64,000 nucleotides of DNA, from NCBI GenBank assembly GCA_030248295.1, contig JASANH010001018.1, positions 682,001-746,000 of the forward strand. The letters are read 5' to 3'. Position numbers and translations under genes: made by a program. Under the pieces are notes generated by a model, which was not told the DNA's origin, ran no database searches, and saw only the letters and a program-made list of their open reading frames with translations. This DNA is from Mesodorylaimus sp. YZB2_4. Its lineage: Eukaryota > Nematoda > Enoplea > Dorylaimida > Dorylaimidae. Shown piece by piece: positions 11,701 through 22,761 of the stretch. Position 1 is the stretch's first letter. Every line of letters begins with the position of its first letter.

Positions 11701-12164
11701 GGCCGGTCAAGGCAACCACATACTCGACCGTCTCCACTGGCCGAACACACCTCCGTATTATGGGTACCCGCAGGATGGAAACCCCAAAGGGATCACATGG
11801 ACGTAAGGAGTGGGCGTGGTAGCTGCAGCATACTACACCCCTTCTACGGCGCGCAGGCAGAATACCTACAATAATGCCTGCCTACAGCAAGCCAATATGG
11901 GACTACTGTATGTGTCTCTACGTGAAGCATATCGGGAACATACTCCGTTTCCGAGCCAGGTCGCCGAACAAAGCCGTTTTGTTCGCCGACCGAACAAAGT
12001 CACACTTACACTGATCTGCAAGCACAGTCCGTGATGATTGACCAACTACTCCGCCACCGAACAGCAATTAAACTGATGCCCATGAAATTGGCAGTTGGTT
12101 AACACTTTTGGACAGGATGACGAAATGACGGTCTGAAATCCAAATGATAATGTACTCCAGAGTC

Positions 12165-12300
12165 CTGCACGGGTATGAAAATCGTACTCTACCCGTACCC
12201 GCTGGACGACCTGCGCACCCATACCCGGCGTACATTACCCATACCCATACCCGTAATTTTTCAAAAAATGTACCCATACACATACCTGTTCCCGGTTTTT
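12165..12300. repeat. degenerate ACCCGT/ACCCAT short-repeat tract
   Basis: Imperfect short units (ACCCGTACCCG, ACCCATACCC) clustered over about 130 bp after a CAGAGTCCTGCACGGG start. Subterminal degenerate microrepeats of this kind are known near hAT-type transposon ends. No matching opposite end was found, so this may be a solo end or a plain satellite. The rest of 12110-13735 holds no gene I can support. Confidence 0.45.
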
Positions 12301-13384
12301 CGATAAATGTTCGAATGGAGTACAAAAACAGAAAAGTAATCAATTCATGAAAATAATTACAGAAAATCAGAGTTTTCAAGGAAACTCGATCAATTTCTAT
12401 TCAAAAGTTCATTCACTATCGCAAGATGAAAGACTTTTTTAAAGCAGTAATCTGAGCCAAATGCTTTAGCGCTAAAAGCCTGAATAATGTCCATTTTGAG
12501 TGATGCATTTATTTTCTTATTCCTTTGGAAATAGACGTCTCAATTTAAACTTAAAAGCCTGAAGCTGACAACAACCTGACAGTATAAAACTCCGAATGAA
12601 ACTGCATTCATGTTGGAGAGAGTAACCAAGTTGAACTTGATAAGGAATGAGGAATGAGCAGGTGCCCTTTGATACTGAACCCAGATTCGTGACTCTGCTT
12701 CAAACGTGCTTTTCATTTGAGCGCTAGTGTAGCCTGTATGCAGGAGGTCAACAACAACTACTGCAGCTAAAACAAGCTAGTTTGTGTGCAGCAGCCAGTT
12801 TCACAATTTGATGAGACGTGTCTGATCGTGAGTCGCAGGACATGCATCCAAGAAAGTCCTATCCTACATCAAAGCGACATTGCTGTCCTAATCGAGGGAC
12901 CGCCGTATCTAAGAGTGAAAAAGACTTGGATCCTGCAAAGGGTCAAGGTTGCTGCACAGGTGCATATTTGTCATATACAAGTACGGACCCTTTTTTCCCT
13001 CGGCCCCCTCTTAGAAGCTCAGAAATATTCGTTTATCTTTTCTTCTACCTTGTTTCAAAGTTTTCTGACTGAAGATGCTCTATACTGCACTTTTATTTCC
13101 AGAAATTTTCACTTAAATCCAGCTTTTATAGCATTACTTTGTCTATGTTTTTTAAAATTTTTCTTGTCGCTGCTTTGATGGGACAGATAAGCAAGAAGCC
13201 AGTCATTCAGTCGTGTCGTGTGACACCCACCACTTGTCTTGCCGTTCTCCACGGTTGGCGCCTTAGCGCCTTTCCGACCTAAACCAGGTTCCTTTTTGCA
13301 GTGCACAACAATTTTCGAATCTCAAAAACGCTTACATATCCATGTCTTTTTATCAATATCTTGGTTGTGAAAAGATATAATATA

Positions 13385-13452
13385 TAACCTGTTTTCTTTG
13401 AGGATTAAACGCCCTTCACGTGCCGCGTGTACATTCCCAAAGAAAACAGATA
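13385..13452. mobile_element. 68-bp palindromic MITE, copy 2
   Basis: Same inverted arms as the copy at 10741 (TAACCTGTTTTCTTTG on the left, AAAGAAAACAGATA on the right), with a shorter centre. TA dinucleotides flank both copies, which would suit a TA target duplication. Confidence 0.7.
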
Positions 13453-13469
13453 ATAGATATGGATATCCC

Positions 13470-13551
13470 AAAAGATATAAATATGATTTCGATATCGATA
13501 TGTCAGATGATATCGATATCGATTAGATGTAGATATGGATATGGATATCAA
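13470..13551. repeat. GATATC/GATATG-type microsatellite
   Basis: About 80 bp of imperfect 6-bp units such as GATATC, GATATG and TAGATATGGATATG. Confidence 0.75.
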
Positions 13552-13735
13552 CAGTAGTCACAACTAGCCTCGAAGTAGCAGTCATCAGAACTGTTTCGCT
13601 AAAAACAGTCACGAAATGTATAAGATTTCAACATACAAGTAACTTTCCGTCCAGAATCTAAGGCTTACTGCTACAATTTTCAATTTACAGTAGAGATCAC
13701 ATTCTGTCGTATCAGTGAATCGCATCAAACAGCCA

Positions 13736-16687
13736 CTAGACTGTGCGCGCCTGCTCAACCCACTTCTTCCAACATATAATCAAACCGTAAGCAGGCACTT
13801 GGACGAGGGATATAATGGATAAGCCGAGGTAAACACCACAAACTCCGCCCAGCTCACAGAAGATCAGGTACGCTAAATTGGTCCGCTCCTCAGTGTGCAG
13901 CCTGTACGAAGCACTAGGGAAAAACACTTTCAGTCGGGTCGTAGACAAGTTGCTGTGAGTCTGATCCTGGTATTGCAGATAGCCGTAACTGGCGGCCAGG
14001 ATGGAGTACGACCATCGCGAGCAGTGGGGAAGGCACGAGCGGCCGTAAAATATTCGTCTGCTTGTTGCTCTCTGAAAATAAAGTCCATTTGCGCAGCATC
14101 TCTGGAAGGCTTGAGGGGCCGCCTACCAGCTCCTTTATTTTCTCTGCATTCTCTTTGCTATCTTCCAGTCTGCCGCCCACCATTTCCAGCAAGATAAATC
14201 CCCTCCTCGCATCACAGAAAGTATCGTTCTCTGGCATGTAGGACAAGAGTGGCGCCGTGCATCCTAGCTCGAATTGAATGTATTGCATGAGAAAATCGGC
14301 GATGCATAGCACGCCCGATGGGTCATAGTAATCGAAGTACTTCAACGGGGGCAGGTGGTCGGGCGACACGCACTGACTCGACTCCGCAACATGTTTCGGG
14401 TCTGCCAAGGTGATCAGGGCGTCGGCGCCCTCAGGGATAGCCACTGGAGCCGATACGGGCGTAGGCAAGTCGTCCACGTGCACGATGACGCCTTCAGAGG
14501 CCAACCCGTCCTCGAGCAGAACATTGCTGCTCTCGAAATTAGCTTCGAACGTTAAACCCGTATCGGCCAGGTTGCTAGGGTCCATGGATTCGCCACCAGT
14601 GACGAAGTGGGTGTCGTCCAGTTGGGGAATCCTTCCTGCCTAAAGGCAGATTTTTAGGTCATGGGCCTTTTAGGTCTTTGTCGAGTGTGGCTGGGTTTGG
14701 TGTGCTGGGTGAGCTCGATGAGGTGAGCTCTGGCGGGTGTTCGACTCGCGGCCGAGCAAGTCATTTTGTGTTTGCGCCTCGTGTGGGTGCTGTGAAACAG
14801 GAACAGTCATAGTCAGTATAACAGCAGAGCCAACAGTGAGTAGGCGCGGTTTATGTAAGCTCCGTTACGTAGATTTAAACAAGCTCTACTAGGATGCTCG
14901 CGATCAATTGCCTATACAGGCCATGCCTACAAACCGTTTTTACCTGGATCGTGGCTTGGCGGGTAACGGCGTCTGCCTCTTACGCTGGGTGCGCACTTAC
15001 AGGGGGTTCGACTCCCGGCCTCAGTAAAAAATGATTGTAAATACCTAGATATGTTCATTGGCCCTCGTGTGCGTTGTAGATATGCCTGGCTATGGCTAAC
15101 GTATGACATGACATGGTAATCATACATGCATACAACATGCCCTGAGGCCAGTCCCTGACGATGCTTGGGTTGGATGAATGGAGAACTGACTGGTGACAAA
15201 GCTTCTCACCAATGGCGGGTTGCCTCAGTGAGCATCTGCTTCTGGATGGCCAGAGTCAAGACACCGAGTCGGAATGTTATGTTGACCAGATGTTGACGCA
15301 CAAGAGAGAACGCTCAAAAAATGCGAATTTTCAGCTTCTGTCAGATTAGACATATGCCTTGGCGTGTAACTACCAAATAGTACAGGGTGAACACTGGGCA
15401 ATAATGGAACCTTTTGATGCACACATGTGCATCGCTAGAGCGCTCTTCCGTGCCTGCGTCTCACAATACACGTGAAGTGGGTGGCAGAGGCATCCCACGG
15501 CAGAAACCGTCCGATAGACGGACATGGGAGAGGATGTGAGCTGGAGCTGACTGGAACGAGGCATGTCTTGAGACTATACCTGAGGCTGAAACATCAACCA
15601 GTGTGGTCGACGGCTACGAGCCAGAGGTGACCGATAATCCTCTTTTTGAGGTGTTGACTAACCTGGACTAGTTCTCGATCTGCATCGGTACTAACATGTT
15701 CTCCGGTGCCCCCCCTCGGTATCTTTTGGTGGCCCTCTCATAATCAATCGACAGTCTGACCGCGTTAGTAAGCGGTGGGCTCTTCTGCGCCTTCCGGGTC
15801 TGCCTCTTATCGCGTGGTAGTGTTTGCAGGTTCACACTCTCCCACTCGCCATGGCCCGCATGACTGACGAGCGTCACATTACGACAGGAATATGCCTTGT
15901 TAGAGGACAGAGTCGCACTTACACTGATCTGCCAGCACAGTCCATGATCGATAGCCAAATATTCGGCAGCCGAGCAGCAATTGAAATGATGGCCATAAAA
16001 GTGGCAGTTGGTCAGCACTTGCGAACAACGAGGCAAGAGCATCGTTTGCGATCCAACCGACAGCCGCTTCTGCATTTCGTCCAAGACGCGCATGGCGATT
16101 ATGTTAAGGGCCTCATTCGTGTCCAGCTTGGTGACGTAGAAAGCCGATCCGTTGCTGACATAGTTGATTACGCTCTCCATGCTCACTCCAACCCGGGCCA
16201 TTCGTCGACGGAGCTCCTCCGAAAATGGAAAGTTGATCATGATATTTTCGACAGCCTGTCTACTTTCATGAAACATAGGAACACAAACGGAGATGTTGGG
16301 GAAGGGGGCGATCTGTCGCACGATCAGTATATCGTCGTAAACCCGCTGCTTTGACCCCATTTACCGACGAAACACTGCATAAGACCCGTAGGTCATGACC
16401 GTCAATGCCGTGATTATGACCATGATCCATATGCGTCGCTCCAATATGCTCTTGGCTTTATACGCGTCTTCCACTCCAGCCACCGAGATGCGGGAGGCGT
16501 ACTCTTCGAAGGGGTTCTTCTTGTGCACATCGTCCTCCTGATTGTCTTTGATCTCGACGGCAGGTATCTTACTCGATTTTTGATCACTCGGTCCAACCTG
16601 GCTCCTGCGTTGCTTTATCTTTCCTTTAGGCGTCATATCGGCTTGGGAAGATGCATTGGAAATCGTTTTGCTTCGCTCAGTGGCCAT
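13736..16687 (-). CDS. DEG/ENaC-family cation channel subunit with one in-frame stop
   Basis: Amiloride-sensitive-type sodium channel subunit of the plasma membrane. Blocks are 16687-15692, 14639-14127 and 14071-13736, joining in phase (about 613 codons). The N-terminal cytoplasmic domain holds a FEEYASRISVAGV stretch before TM1 (WIMVIITALTVMTYGSYA). Then come FPNISVC, the cysteine-rich ectodomain (NCHFYGHHFNCCS, HGLCW, GVIVHVDDLPTPVSAP, CLPHCSRWSY) and TM2 with ELGGVCGVYLGLSIISLV, matching the family 'GG..GL.LG.S..S..E' motif with Gln in place of the usual Glu. A TAA at 16363-16361 lies in frame between TM1 and FPNISVC. A 63-nt intron (16375-16313) could remove it, but that would also delete about 20 residues that family spacing says should be present. 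It is therefore either a recent pseudogene, a null allele or an assembly error. Intron 15691-14640 contains tRNA-like repeats. Confidence 0.85.
14951..15023 (+). repeat. tRNA-like, probable SINE fragment
   Basis: Contains a box A-like GTGGCTTGGCGGGTAAC and a good box B (GGTTCGACTCCC) about 47 bp apart, the layout of a tRNA internal promoter. The predicted arms pair poorly, so I favour a tRNA-derived SINE over a working tRNA. A second B-box-like piece (GTTCGACTCGCGG) is at about 14739. Both lie inside the DEG/ENaC intron. Confidence 0.4.
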
Positions 16688-17253
16688 CGACCTGCGCCTG
16701 ATTGAGACTAGAAAACCTATGAGAGCGCCAGAGCCTATTTGAGGCTGAGTGTAAGCTTCGCTGAAAAGAATAGTTCATGTCAAGTACTTGGGAGCTCGAT
16801 CCCCTGAGCGCCTCTGGCTAGCTCATTAGACGACAATCTCTCAAATTGGGGCTCCGCGTCGAGCTCTTGCCCGATGCTGTCGCTTATAATAGCTCACAAT
16901 CAGTCGACATAGAGAAAGCCACATCAACACGATCCTTCCACTCATACAGCATTTGCAGACATGTGGAAAGGAAAATCCGATCAATAAGCATGCACACTTC
17001 ATTGTCTCGTCGTCTTCATGGTGATAGTTCCCCTGAGGTTAGCTGTTTTGCTCGCACGACATAATGCCAATGATTCAACGAGGCGAACTAGCAAGACCCT
17101 CAAACCACCACACGAGAACTTTTTAGTCGGGTTACAAGCATGATTTGAAGACCAAATGAAATCGTAAAGCTCGAGGTCAATAACTTCATGAAAAACACCT
17201 GTATCAAAATTTTAGGATCTTCGCAATCACGTCACATTTTTTTTGAATATGGC

Positions 17254-17994
17254 CTACTTCTGTTTCATTAAAATGTAGATGCCGATGACGATTCCGGCCA
17301 CGACGCTGTACTCGATCAGCTTGCTCACGATATCTTTCGTCTGGCACTTGCATTTGCGGGGGCGAGAACGAGAAGTCGAGGCCCTGCGAGGCGTCCAGTC
17401 CTCATTGCGAAGTTGCAGCATGGTGTCTTCTTCGGGCTCGTAAGTTCCAACACGTTGCTGAAAGTAAACCTGTATCGTCCTTTTCTACGATTCATCGAAA
17501 AATATAGGAATCTTAGGCTCGACTTGTGGTATCTGGGTGATCGTACTCGGACTACGTATATGTATGTTACGAAAACTGCGCAAGACTTACTGGTTCCAAT
17601 TTTATGCACCGACGCTGCTCCTTTTTAACAGCATCAGTCTTATTGTAGTCAATACAGTTCTCGCAGTTGCAGCAGCAGTGGGCGGAATCGAGATGACGGC
17701 CACTGTCAGAACGACGGCGATCGTCTTGCGATTCGTCCGTGTCGCTGGCCGCACTTCCGCGCCGCTGGCTGCTTCGACGAAGAGACGATGCGCCGCGCTA
17801 AAATCGAGGGTTTCTGGTATTTGGTATCGAGAACCACAGGGTTTTCTTACCTGGCCTCGATTACCGAACATTTGCTCTCCTTCCGATTGATTCAGTTGTC
17901 GGCGCCCTTCGACCGAAGAGGTCGATCGGGATCGTCGTCGACCCAAACGCGTGCGTCCTCGCCGGCTTGGAGGAGACGGAATTTGCCTATCCAT
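17254..17994 (-). CDS. small tail-anchored protein with cysteine cluster, unknown
   Basis: Three exons (17851-17994, 17591-17797, 17254-17457) join in phase 0 with consensus splice sites to give 184 residues. The N-terminal 100 residues are Arg/Ser-rich and look disordered. A dense cysteine motif, HCCCNCENC, lies at about residues 88-96, and a second one (RKCKCQ) stands just before a single C-terminal helix, EYSVVAGIVIGIYILM, that ends in KQK. This topology fits a tail-anchored protein of the ER or outer mitochondrial membrane with its metal- or zinc-binding-like head in the cytosol. I do not recognise a family. The clean exon phases and balanced codons argue that it is a real gene. Confidence 0.65.
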
Positions 17995-18184
17995 ACGAAG
18001 TAAGTATGTGAAAAAATTTCGGCAGGAAAAGTGAATCAAATGACCAACGACGACGGGCGCAAGTAAGAAAATGACACTTCAGCATCAGAATACTGTACAG
18101 TGCCCGCGGTGCAGTGTAAAACGTCTGTGACAGGGGGAAATATCATTTGTGCTGTAAAGCCCCTCGGCTCTGCCATTATTAGGT

Positions 18185-18272
18185 CGAGGTCTCGAACTCG
18201 GAGACCGCATACTCGAAATTTGTCTGGCGAGTCAGTGTTGGTCGAATCGGCTGGCTCGGCCAACATGACCGC
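18185..18272 (-). repeat. degenerate Leu/Ser-type tRNA-like sequence
   Basis: On the minus strand a TTGGCCGAGCC box A, typical of Leu/Ser tRNAs, is followed about 65 bp later by GAGTTCGAGACC, a box B. The spacing suits a long variable arm. The stems are imperfect, so this is more likely a tRNA pseudogene or SINE head than an active tRNA. Confidence 0.35.
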
Positions 18273-18578
18273 GTAGCTCACGAATGACATTTGCTGGGCC
18301 AGAATGCACTATCAGTCTCTGCACTCCAGTTAGACTTCACCGAAGCCCCGTTTCAGCTTATTTTACATGCAAGCAAGGAGGAATTGAACTGCTCTCCACT
18401 CTATTTGAGCCTCCGCGTGAAACGCCAGTTCCCACACAAGTTTCGGAGGCTGGAAGCAAAGCGTCAGTGCAAATTCATGCTCATGTTTTACCACATCACC
18501 AAGGACTGTAGGACTCGAAGATATACGGGGCCGCGAGTAGAACACTCGCCCGTAAATGACATTTGTCGTGAGAGGCAG

Positions 18579-19320
18579 AGGCCTAACGGGTCTGTGCCAA
18601 CACCGCCCGTCCATCGTTGGATCGCGAGGTCAGCACTTGGAGAAACTCGCTGGCAACACCGCCCGCCGCCCCAAAGGGCCTTGCTGACCGCGTCCATCTC
18701 TTCTAACCCATTGGCCATTCTTGCCACTTCGATCACTAAGAAGACTTCTGATTAGTTGCTATTGAATCAGTTTTTTCGTTTCTCATTTTTTCGCTCGGCC
18801 ATTTAGGTTTTTTCTCTCCTCTCCCTTTAGCACGCAGATAAATGTCGTATTTTACTATGAGGGCTTCTCGCACGACAAAAAACAACCTGCTGAAGTGTCA
18901 GAATGCGGTTCTGAAGATGCACATTGCTTTGTGGAACTTCTTGTAGCCCTCTCACAATCAGTACGAGCAGTCAGATAGAGCCCTTGCGAAAGCTTCGGGT
19001 ATTAGCTAGCATTGAAGCTTGTAAGGACATATAAATGTATGAGGCAAATAAAAATATAGATGAGCATCTCAAGACTGATCCCACAAACTTCAATTTCTTC
19101 ATACTTTGTCCTCAAAATAGTTTCTGGACCGATGAAATTATCGTTGTGAAGAGTTTTTGGCATTGCTCAAGTGAGTAGGTTTATGTTTTTGCTTAGCAAA
19201 AATGCGGGCGCCCAGGAAGAATTGGGCGGCGGGCGGTGTTGACAGCGATTTTTCGTAATTGCTGACCTCGCGAGTCCAACAATAGACGGGCGGTGTCGAC
19301 GTTGAATCAGGCCTAACCCG
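18579..19320. mobile_element. fold-back (long inverted repeat) element
   Basis: Arms of about 100 bp at 18579-18675 and 19215-19320 are inverted relative to each other. Both contain CAACACCGCCCGTC, then GTTGGA-CGCGAGGTCAGCA, then CAACACCGCCCGCCGCC. I judge identity to be roughly three quarters. The 540-bp centre has no coding frame. It is a candidate non-autonomous DNA transposon; target duplication not resolved. Confidence 0.6.
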
Positions 19321-19539
19321 CCTGGCCATGCGCCCGGGACTTCAATTATTGATTTTTACCAGGAACACCTCGAAGGGTGGAATCCTGGGAACAGGGGAAC
19401 CACGCCCTAACGCTCAAACTTCTTGAATTTGGTGCAACAAATTCACTCTTTTCGAGTTTGTCCGTTGCGATCGAGATGGGCCAAACCATTGCACCATTGC
19501 AAGCCTCGATGGTGTATGCGTTTCATTCAATTTTATGCC

Positions 19540-19735
19540 AGTATTCAATGTGGATCCTCGCTTATCACCCTTGTTGCCAAGCCTGGCAGGCGCAGGAGGC
19601 AGGTGCGGAGGGGACAAAAACTCCGATTGGAGCAGGCAAGTCTTGCGATCACCTGCGGCTGAAACATCAACCCGAGGGGCTGACGTCTCCTAGTTAGAGG
19701 AGAGTATCGATTACTCTCTCCCACTCGCCATGGCC
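19540..19735 (+). repeat. dispersed repeat family B copy
   Basis: Contains CCTGGCAGGCGCAGGAGG, also found at 27715, and GGCTGAAACATCAACC, also found near 15590. Non-coding. Confidence 0.5.
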
Positions 19736-20002
19736 TACCAGGCGTGGGAGGGAGGGGGGGTTACACCCTGCTCATCGTCAGACCTCTTTGAAAAACCACC
19801 TACAGACCCAAGGTGTGTGTGCGGCGGCGGCGGTGGTGCAGCGGTTTGTGGAAGTGCTTCTGGTGGAGCACGTAGAGGAACGCTGCTGTGTGTGCTGGGC
19901 CCCACACAGCAGCCTATAAGGTAAGGTTGTGCCATAAGGCTTGACTGCTGGCCAGCTATAGTCAAAAACTGGCTTCGGTCCACAAAAATTAAAAAAGAAA
20001 AG

Positions 20003-20021
20003 GTGTGTGTGTGTGTGTGTG
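20003..20021. repeat. (GT)n microsatellite
   Basis: Run of alternating GT of about 18 bp. A similar short run occurs near 43735. Confidence 0.85.
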
Positions 20022-20536
20022 ACAGAAACACATTTGTCATAAGATACTGGTCACGTTGGATACCATTTTTTGGTTTCTTGTTTCATAATTTTTACTCGCA
20101 TATTATAATTTCCCCTCGCCATCACTAACGATAAGCGTATTGACTACAGACCTGTACATCACCAGTGCAGAGGCCTACAGCCATAATATAGGTATTTTTG
20201 TACGGAAACACATGCGCCGGACTTGTTCGACTCATATAACCACCCACTTTCATCCCCTGGACCAGTTGAACAAGCGAGGATGGCATACTGACGATGAGCT
20301 AAACTATTCTGTACTGCGCTGTATGGCAAATAAACATATGAACAGGCAGCACGCACTGTCTGTGTAGCCTGGTGGTTACTTGGTGGGCAAGAGGGTGAGC
20401 CTGGTTGCGTATGTATTTAGGACATATCTAGCTACGAAGTACGAATGTCTGGCGTCAAGTAAATCATACATATCTGACATAATTCTATCCTTGAACTCGT
20501 CAATCACATGCAGCTTATTGCTTTTCCACATGTACT

Positions 20537-21215
20537 CTAATGAATACAATCGCGTTCTTCTTTTCTCGGAATCAACTCCAGGTTCCAAGTACCGATGTCG
20601 ATGCCTTCTCCATTTTTTGTGTTGATGTACTTCTTGGGGATTTTCCATTTCCATTTGCGCTGGCATGGCTGAAATGGGTCTTTTTACCGTTTTAGGTTTT
20701 AACAAGTGGGAAAAGCTTACCAATCCGAGCAGGACTTTATCGATGCAATCGTGATAAATTTTTAGCCATGGATCAATGTTCCCAATTTCGCTTTCGGTGC
20801 CATCCAGGTTGAATTCGCCGTTGGCATTTGTGCGAGTGTGAGCCATTTCATCGTCGGGATCCGGGCCTGGAAGGACACGATTTTTTCAATGTTTTGTAAC
20901 TGCTGCACCTTATTGCTGGTTGCGTGCTCACATCGCGAATATGCACCACCCCATCTGTTGTTGTCATCATCTGCATGTACCAAGTGAATTCAAAACAATG
21001 CTTAAGAGTTCTCATAGATGTATCCTGATCAGCCCACAAGGCCTCTTACCCGTGTCCTCGTCGACCAATTTCACCAGCACATTGTTGGCAGGTTGGTTGC
21101 CACACAATAGTCGTCCTCTCACGATCACCCTTTGCTTCGACCCGAATATGAATGCATAGGATGGGGTCAAGGACACAGCCAGAGCCAGTAGCAGAATAGC
21201 AAGACGGGGCCTCAT
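20537..21215 (-). CDS. ttr: transthyretin-like (TTL/DUF290) secreted protein 1
   Basis: Small secreted protein of the nematode transthyretin-like family; some members bind phosphatidylserine or act in the body fluid, most have no known role. Exons 21050-21215, 20721-20866 and 20537-20668 give 147 residues. It has a signal peptide (MRPRLAILLLALAVSLTPSYA) and then the family landmarks: GRLLCGNQPANNVLVKLVDEDTG, DPDDEMAHTRTNANGEFNLDGTE, IDPWLKIYHDC, PCQRKWKWKIPKKYI and IGTWNLEL. The last donor used (GTAAGC at 20720) adds VLLGL before PCQRKW; a weaker GT earlier would give the more usual spacing. Tandem neighbour of the TTL gene at 22178. Confidence 0.9.
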
Positions 21216-22177
21216 GTTGAGGAGGCTGGACAGGAGTACTGTACAAGTTAAGTTCACTGCGCACAGACCCCGTCGAGGGTCTATATCAGGCTGTATTTGA
21301 CGAGCAGCCTTGTTGACACACACTGGATGGGTGGTGGGCCGTGTCAGGGAAGGAGGCGGCGATAAGGAAGCCCGTTTGTCAGTATCGCACAGTCCAAAGT
21401 CGCAGGCGGGTGTTTATAGGCGAGGGATGGCCTCGATGGCAAATATGGAGTGAGGCAGTTAAAAACAGAAAGTGATGACGGGAGGCGAAAACAGGGGCCT
21501 GTTGGGTTAGGCAATTGCCACACGGAAAACAGTGCCTCCCACTTTACTTTTCATTGACTTGAGGCCTGCGCTTGTGGAAAACAGAACCTGAATCATTATG
21601 ACATCGGGATAGCCGAATGGGGAGAAGGCGAAACAAATCGAAAAGAAGGGCCTGAACTCGCAAGACTTAAAAACAATGCAGGGCAGGGTCGGGTCACAAA
21701 TAATTGTCCACAGATTTGTCCGAAGATGCCTCTAAGCGTTAGCTTGGGAAAGCTGCATCTAGATTTGACGCAATTCGCTGCGACATTTGATCTTAACACA
21801 TTTTTTACTACTTGCAGCAACCAGCATTGTGTTGAAGTGCGCGCAACATGACCTCATTACCAGTTTGGTTTTGGGAACCTACCCTACAGTTTTCTGCAAC
21901 TGACACGCTCTTTTAGCTGTCCCTCAGTAGTCGATGTACCAAGTTCAAGAGATATTCGCCATAAGGAGGACCCAACTCCCCTGAATTTGCCGTTTCTCAT
22001 TTGACCAGTTCGCATTCTTCTGGCATGTTTTGCACACGGTGTCACATGCACTTTGCTTTTACTTCCCAGAAACAGTCTCGCTTCCGACAATTCCCATACA
22101 ATGCTACGAAGTTATTTCTACTAATTTGCACACTGTCACTTGAAACACACGGCAACTCGAGTCTACTACTCGTCAAT

Positions 22178-22761
22178 TTAATGAATGCAGTCACGCTCCT
22201 CATCATCGGCGATCATTTCCAAGTTCCATGTTCCGATGTCGATGACCTTGGATGTGTCGCCTTGAGTATTGATGTACTTGTTTGGAATCTTGAATCGCCA
22301 TTTTCTTTGGCAAGGCTGAAATAAGTGGTCATCAGATTGCTTTTTGGGCTCAACAGACACCTGACACTTACCATAATGCCGTCATTGCAATCGTGATAGA
22401 TCTGCAAAAAGGCAGTTATCAGAGAATAGTTTGTGCTGTTGTGACCACTCACCTTCAAAACTGGATCAATATTGGTCACTTCGGTTTCGGTACCATCCAG
22501 ATGGAATTCGCCATTTGAATTTGTACGCACATCAGCCATTTCATCGTCGGGGTCGGGCCCTAGAACAGCATACGTGGTCATTATCTGGCCGTCACTGCCC
22601 CTATCCTTACCGTCATCCTCGTCCACCAGTTTCACGTACACGTTGCTGGCTGGTTGTGTGCCACAGAGTAATCTACCCTTCGCGATCACTCTTTGCCTGG
22701 ACCCAAGGCCCAAGGCGATTGGCGCCAATGCCAGAATGAGCCCAGCCAACAGCACCTTCAT
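22178..22761 (-). CDS. ttr: transthyretin-like (TTL/DUF290) secreted protein 2
   Basis: Paralogue of the gene at 20537, 141 residues from four exons: 22611-22761, 22453-22559, 22372-22401 and 22178-22315. It has a signal peptide (MKVLLAGLILALAPIALG), then GRLLCGTQPASNVYVKLVDEDDG, DPDDEMADVRTNSNGEFHLDGTE, IYHDCNDGIM, PCQRKWRFKIPNKYI and IGTWNLEM, with two final cysteine-spacing residues conserved (RDCIH end). All phases agree. It has an extra intron splitting LK from IYHDC that copy 1 lacks; the 30-nt exon 22372-22401 is short but has good sites on both sides. Secretion is inferred from the signal peptide. Confidence 0.9.

Larger units (their letters stand above)
10395..12110 (-). pseudogene. 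broken partial duplicate of the DEG/ENaC gene
   Basis: Three separate blocks match the DEG/ENaC gene at 13736-16687, in the same order and strand. 12000-12110 matches the exon encoding the extracellular AEYLAIDHGLC region (about 15930-16030). 11120-11250 matches the start of the third coding block (about 14500-14610). 10395-10737 matches its continuation (GVIVHVD-LPTPVSA, IPEGADALITLADPK, SYMP). Between the second and third blocks lies roughly 385 bp of inserted DNA beginning with a small inverted-repeat element. The exons for both transmembrane helices are absent. This is a truncated, interrupted gene copy rather than a channel. Confidence 0.8.

Noticed and set aside
18600-18625. ACACCGCCCGTC identical to the universally conserved 3' region of small-subunit rRNA, also in the inverted arm near 19292
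   Set aside because: The match is only 12 bases; the following sequence does not continue as 18S rRNA, and the block is part of the fold-back repeat.
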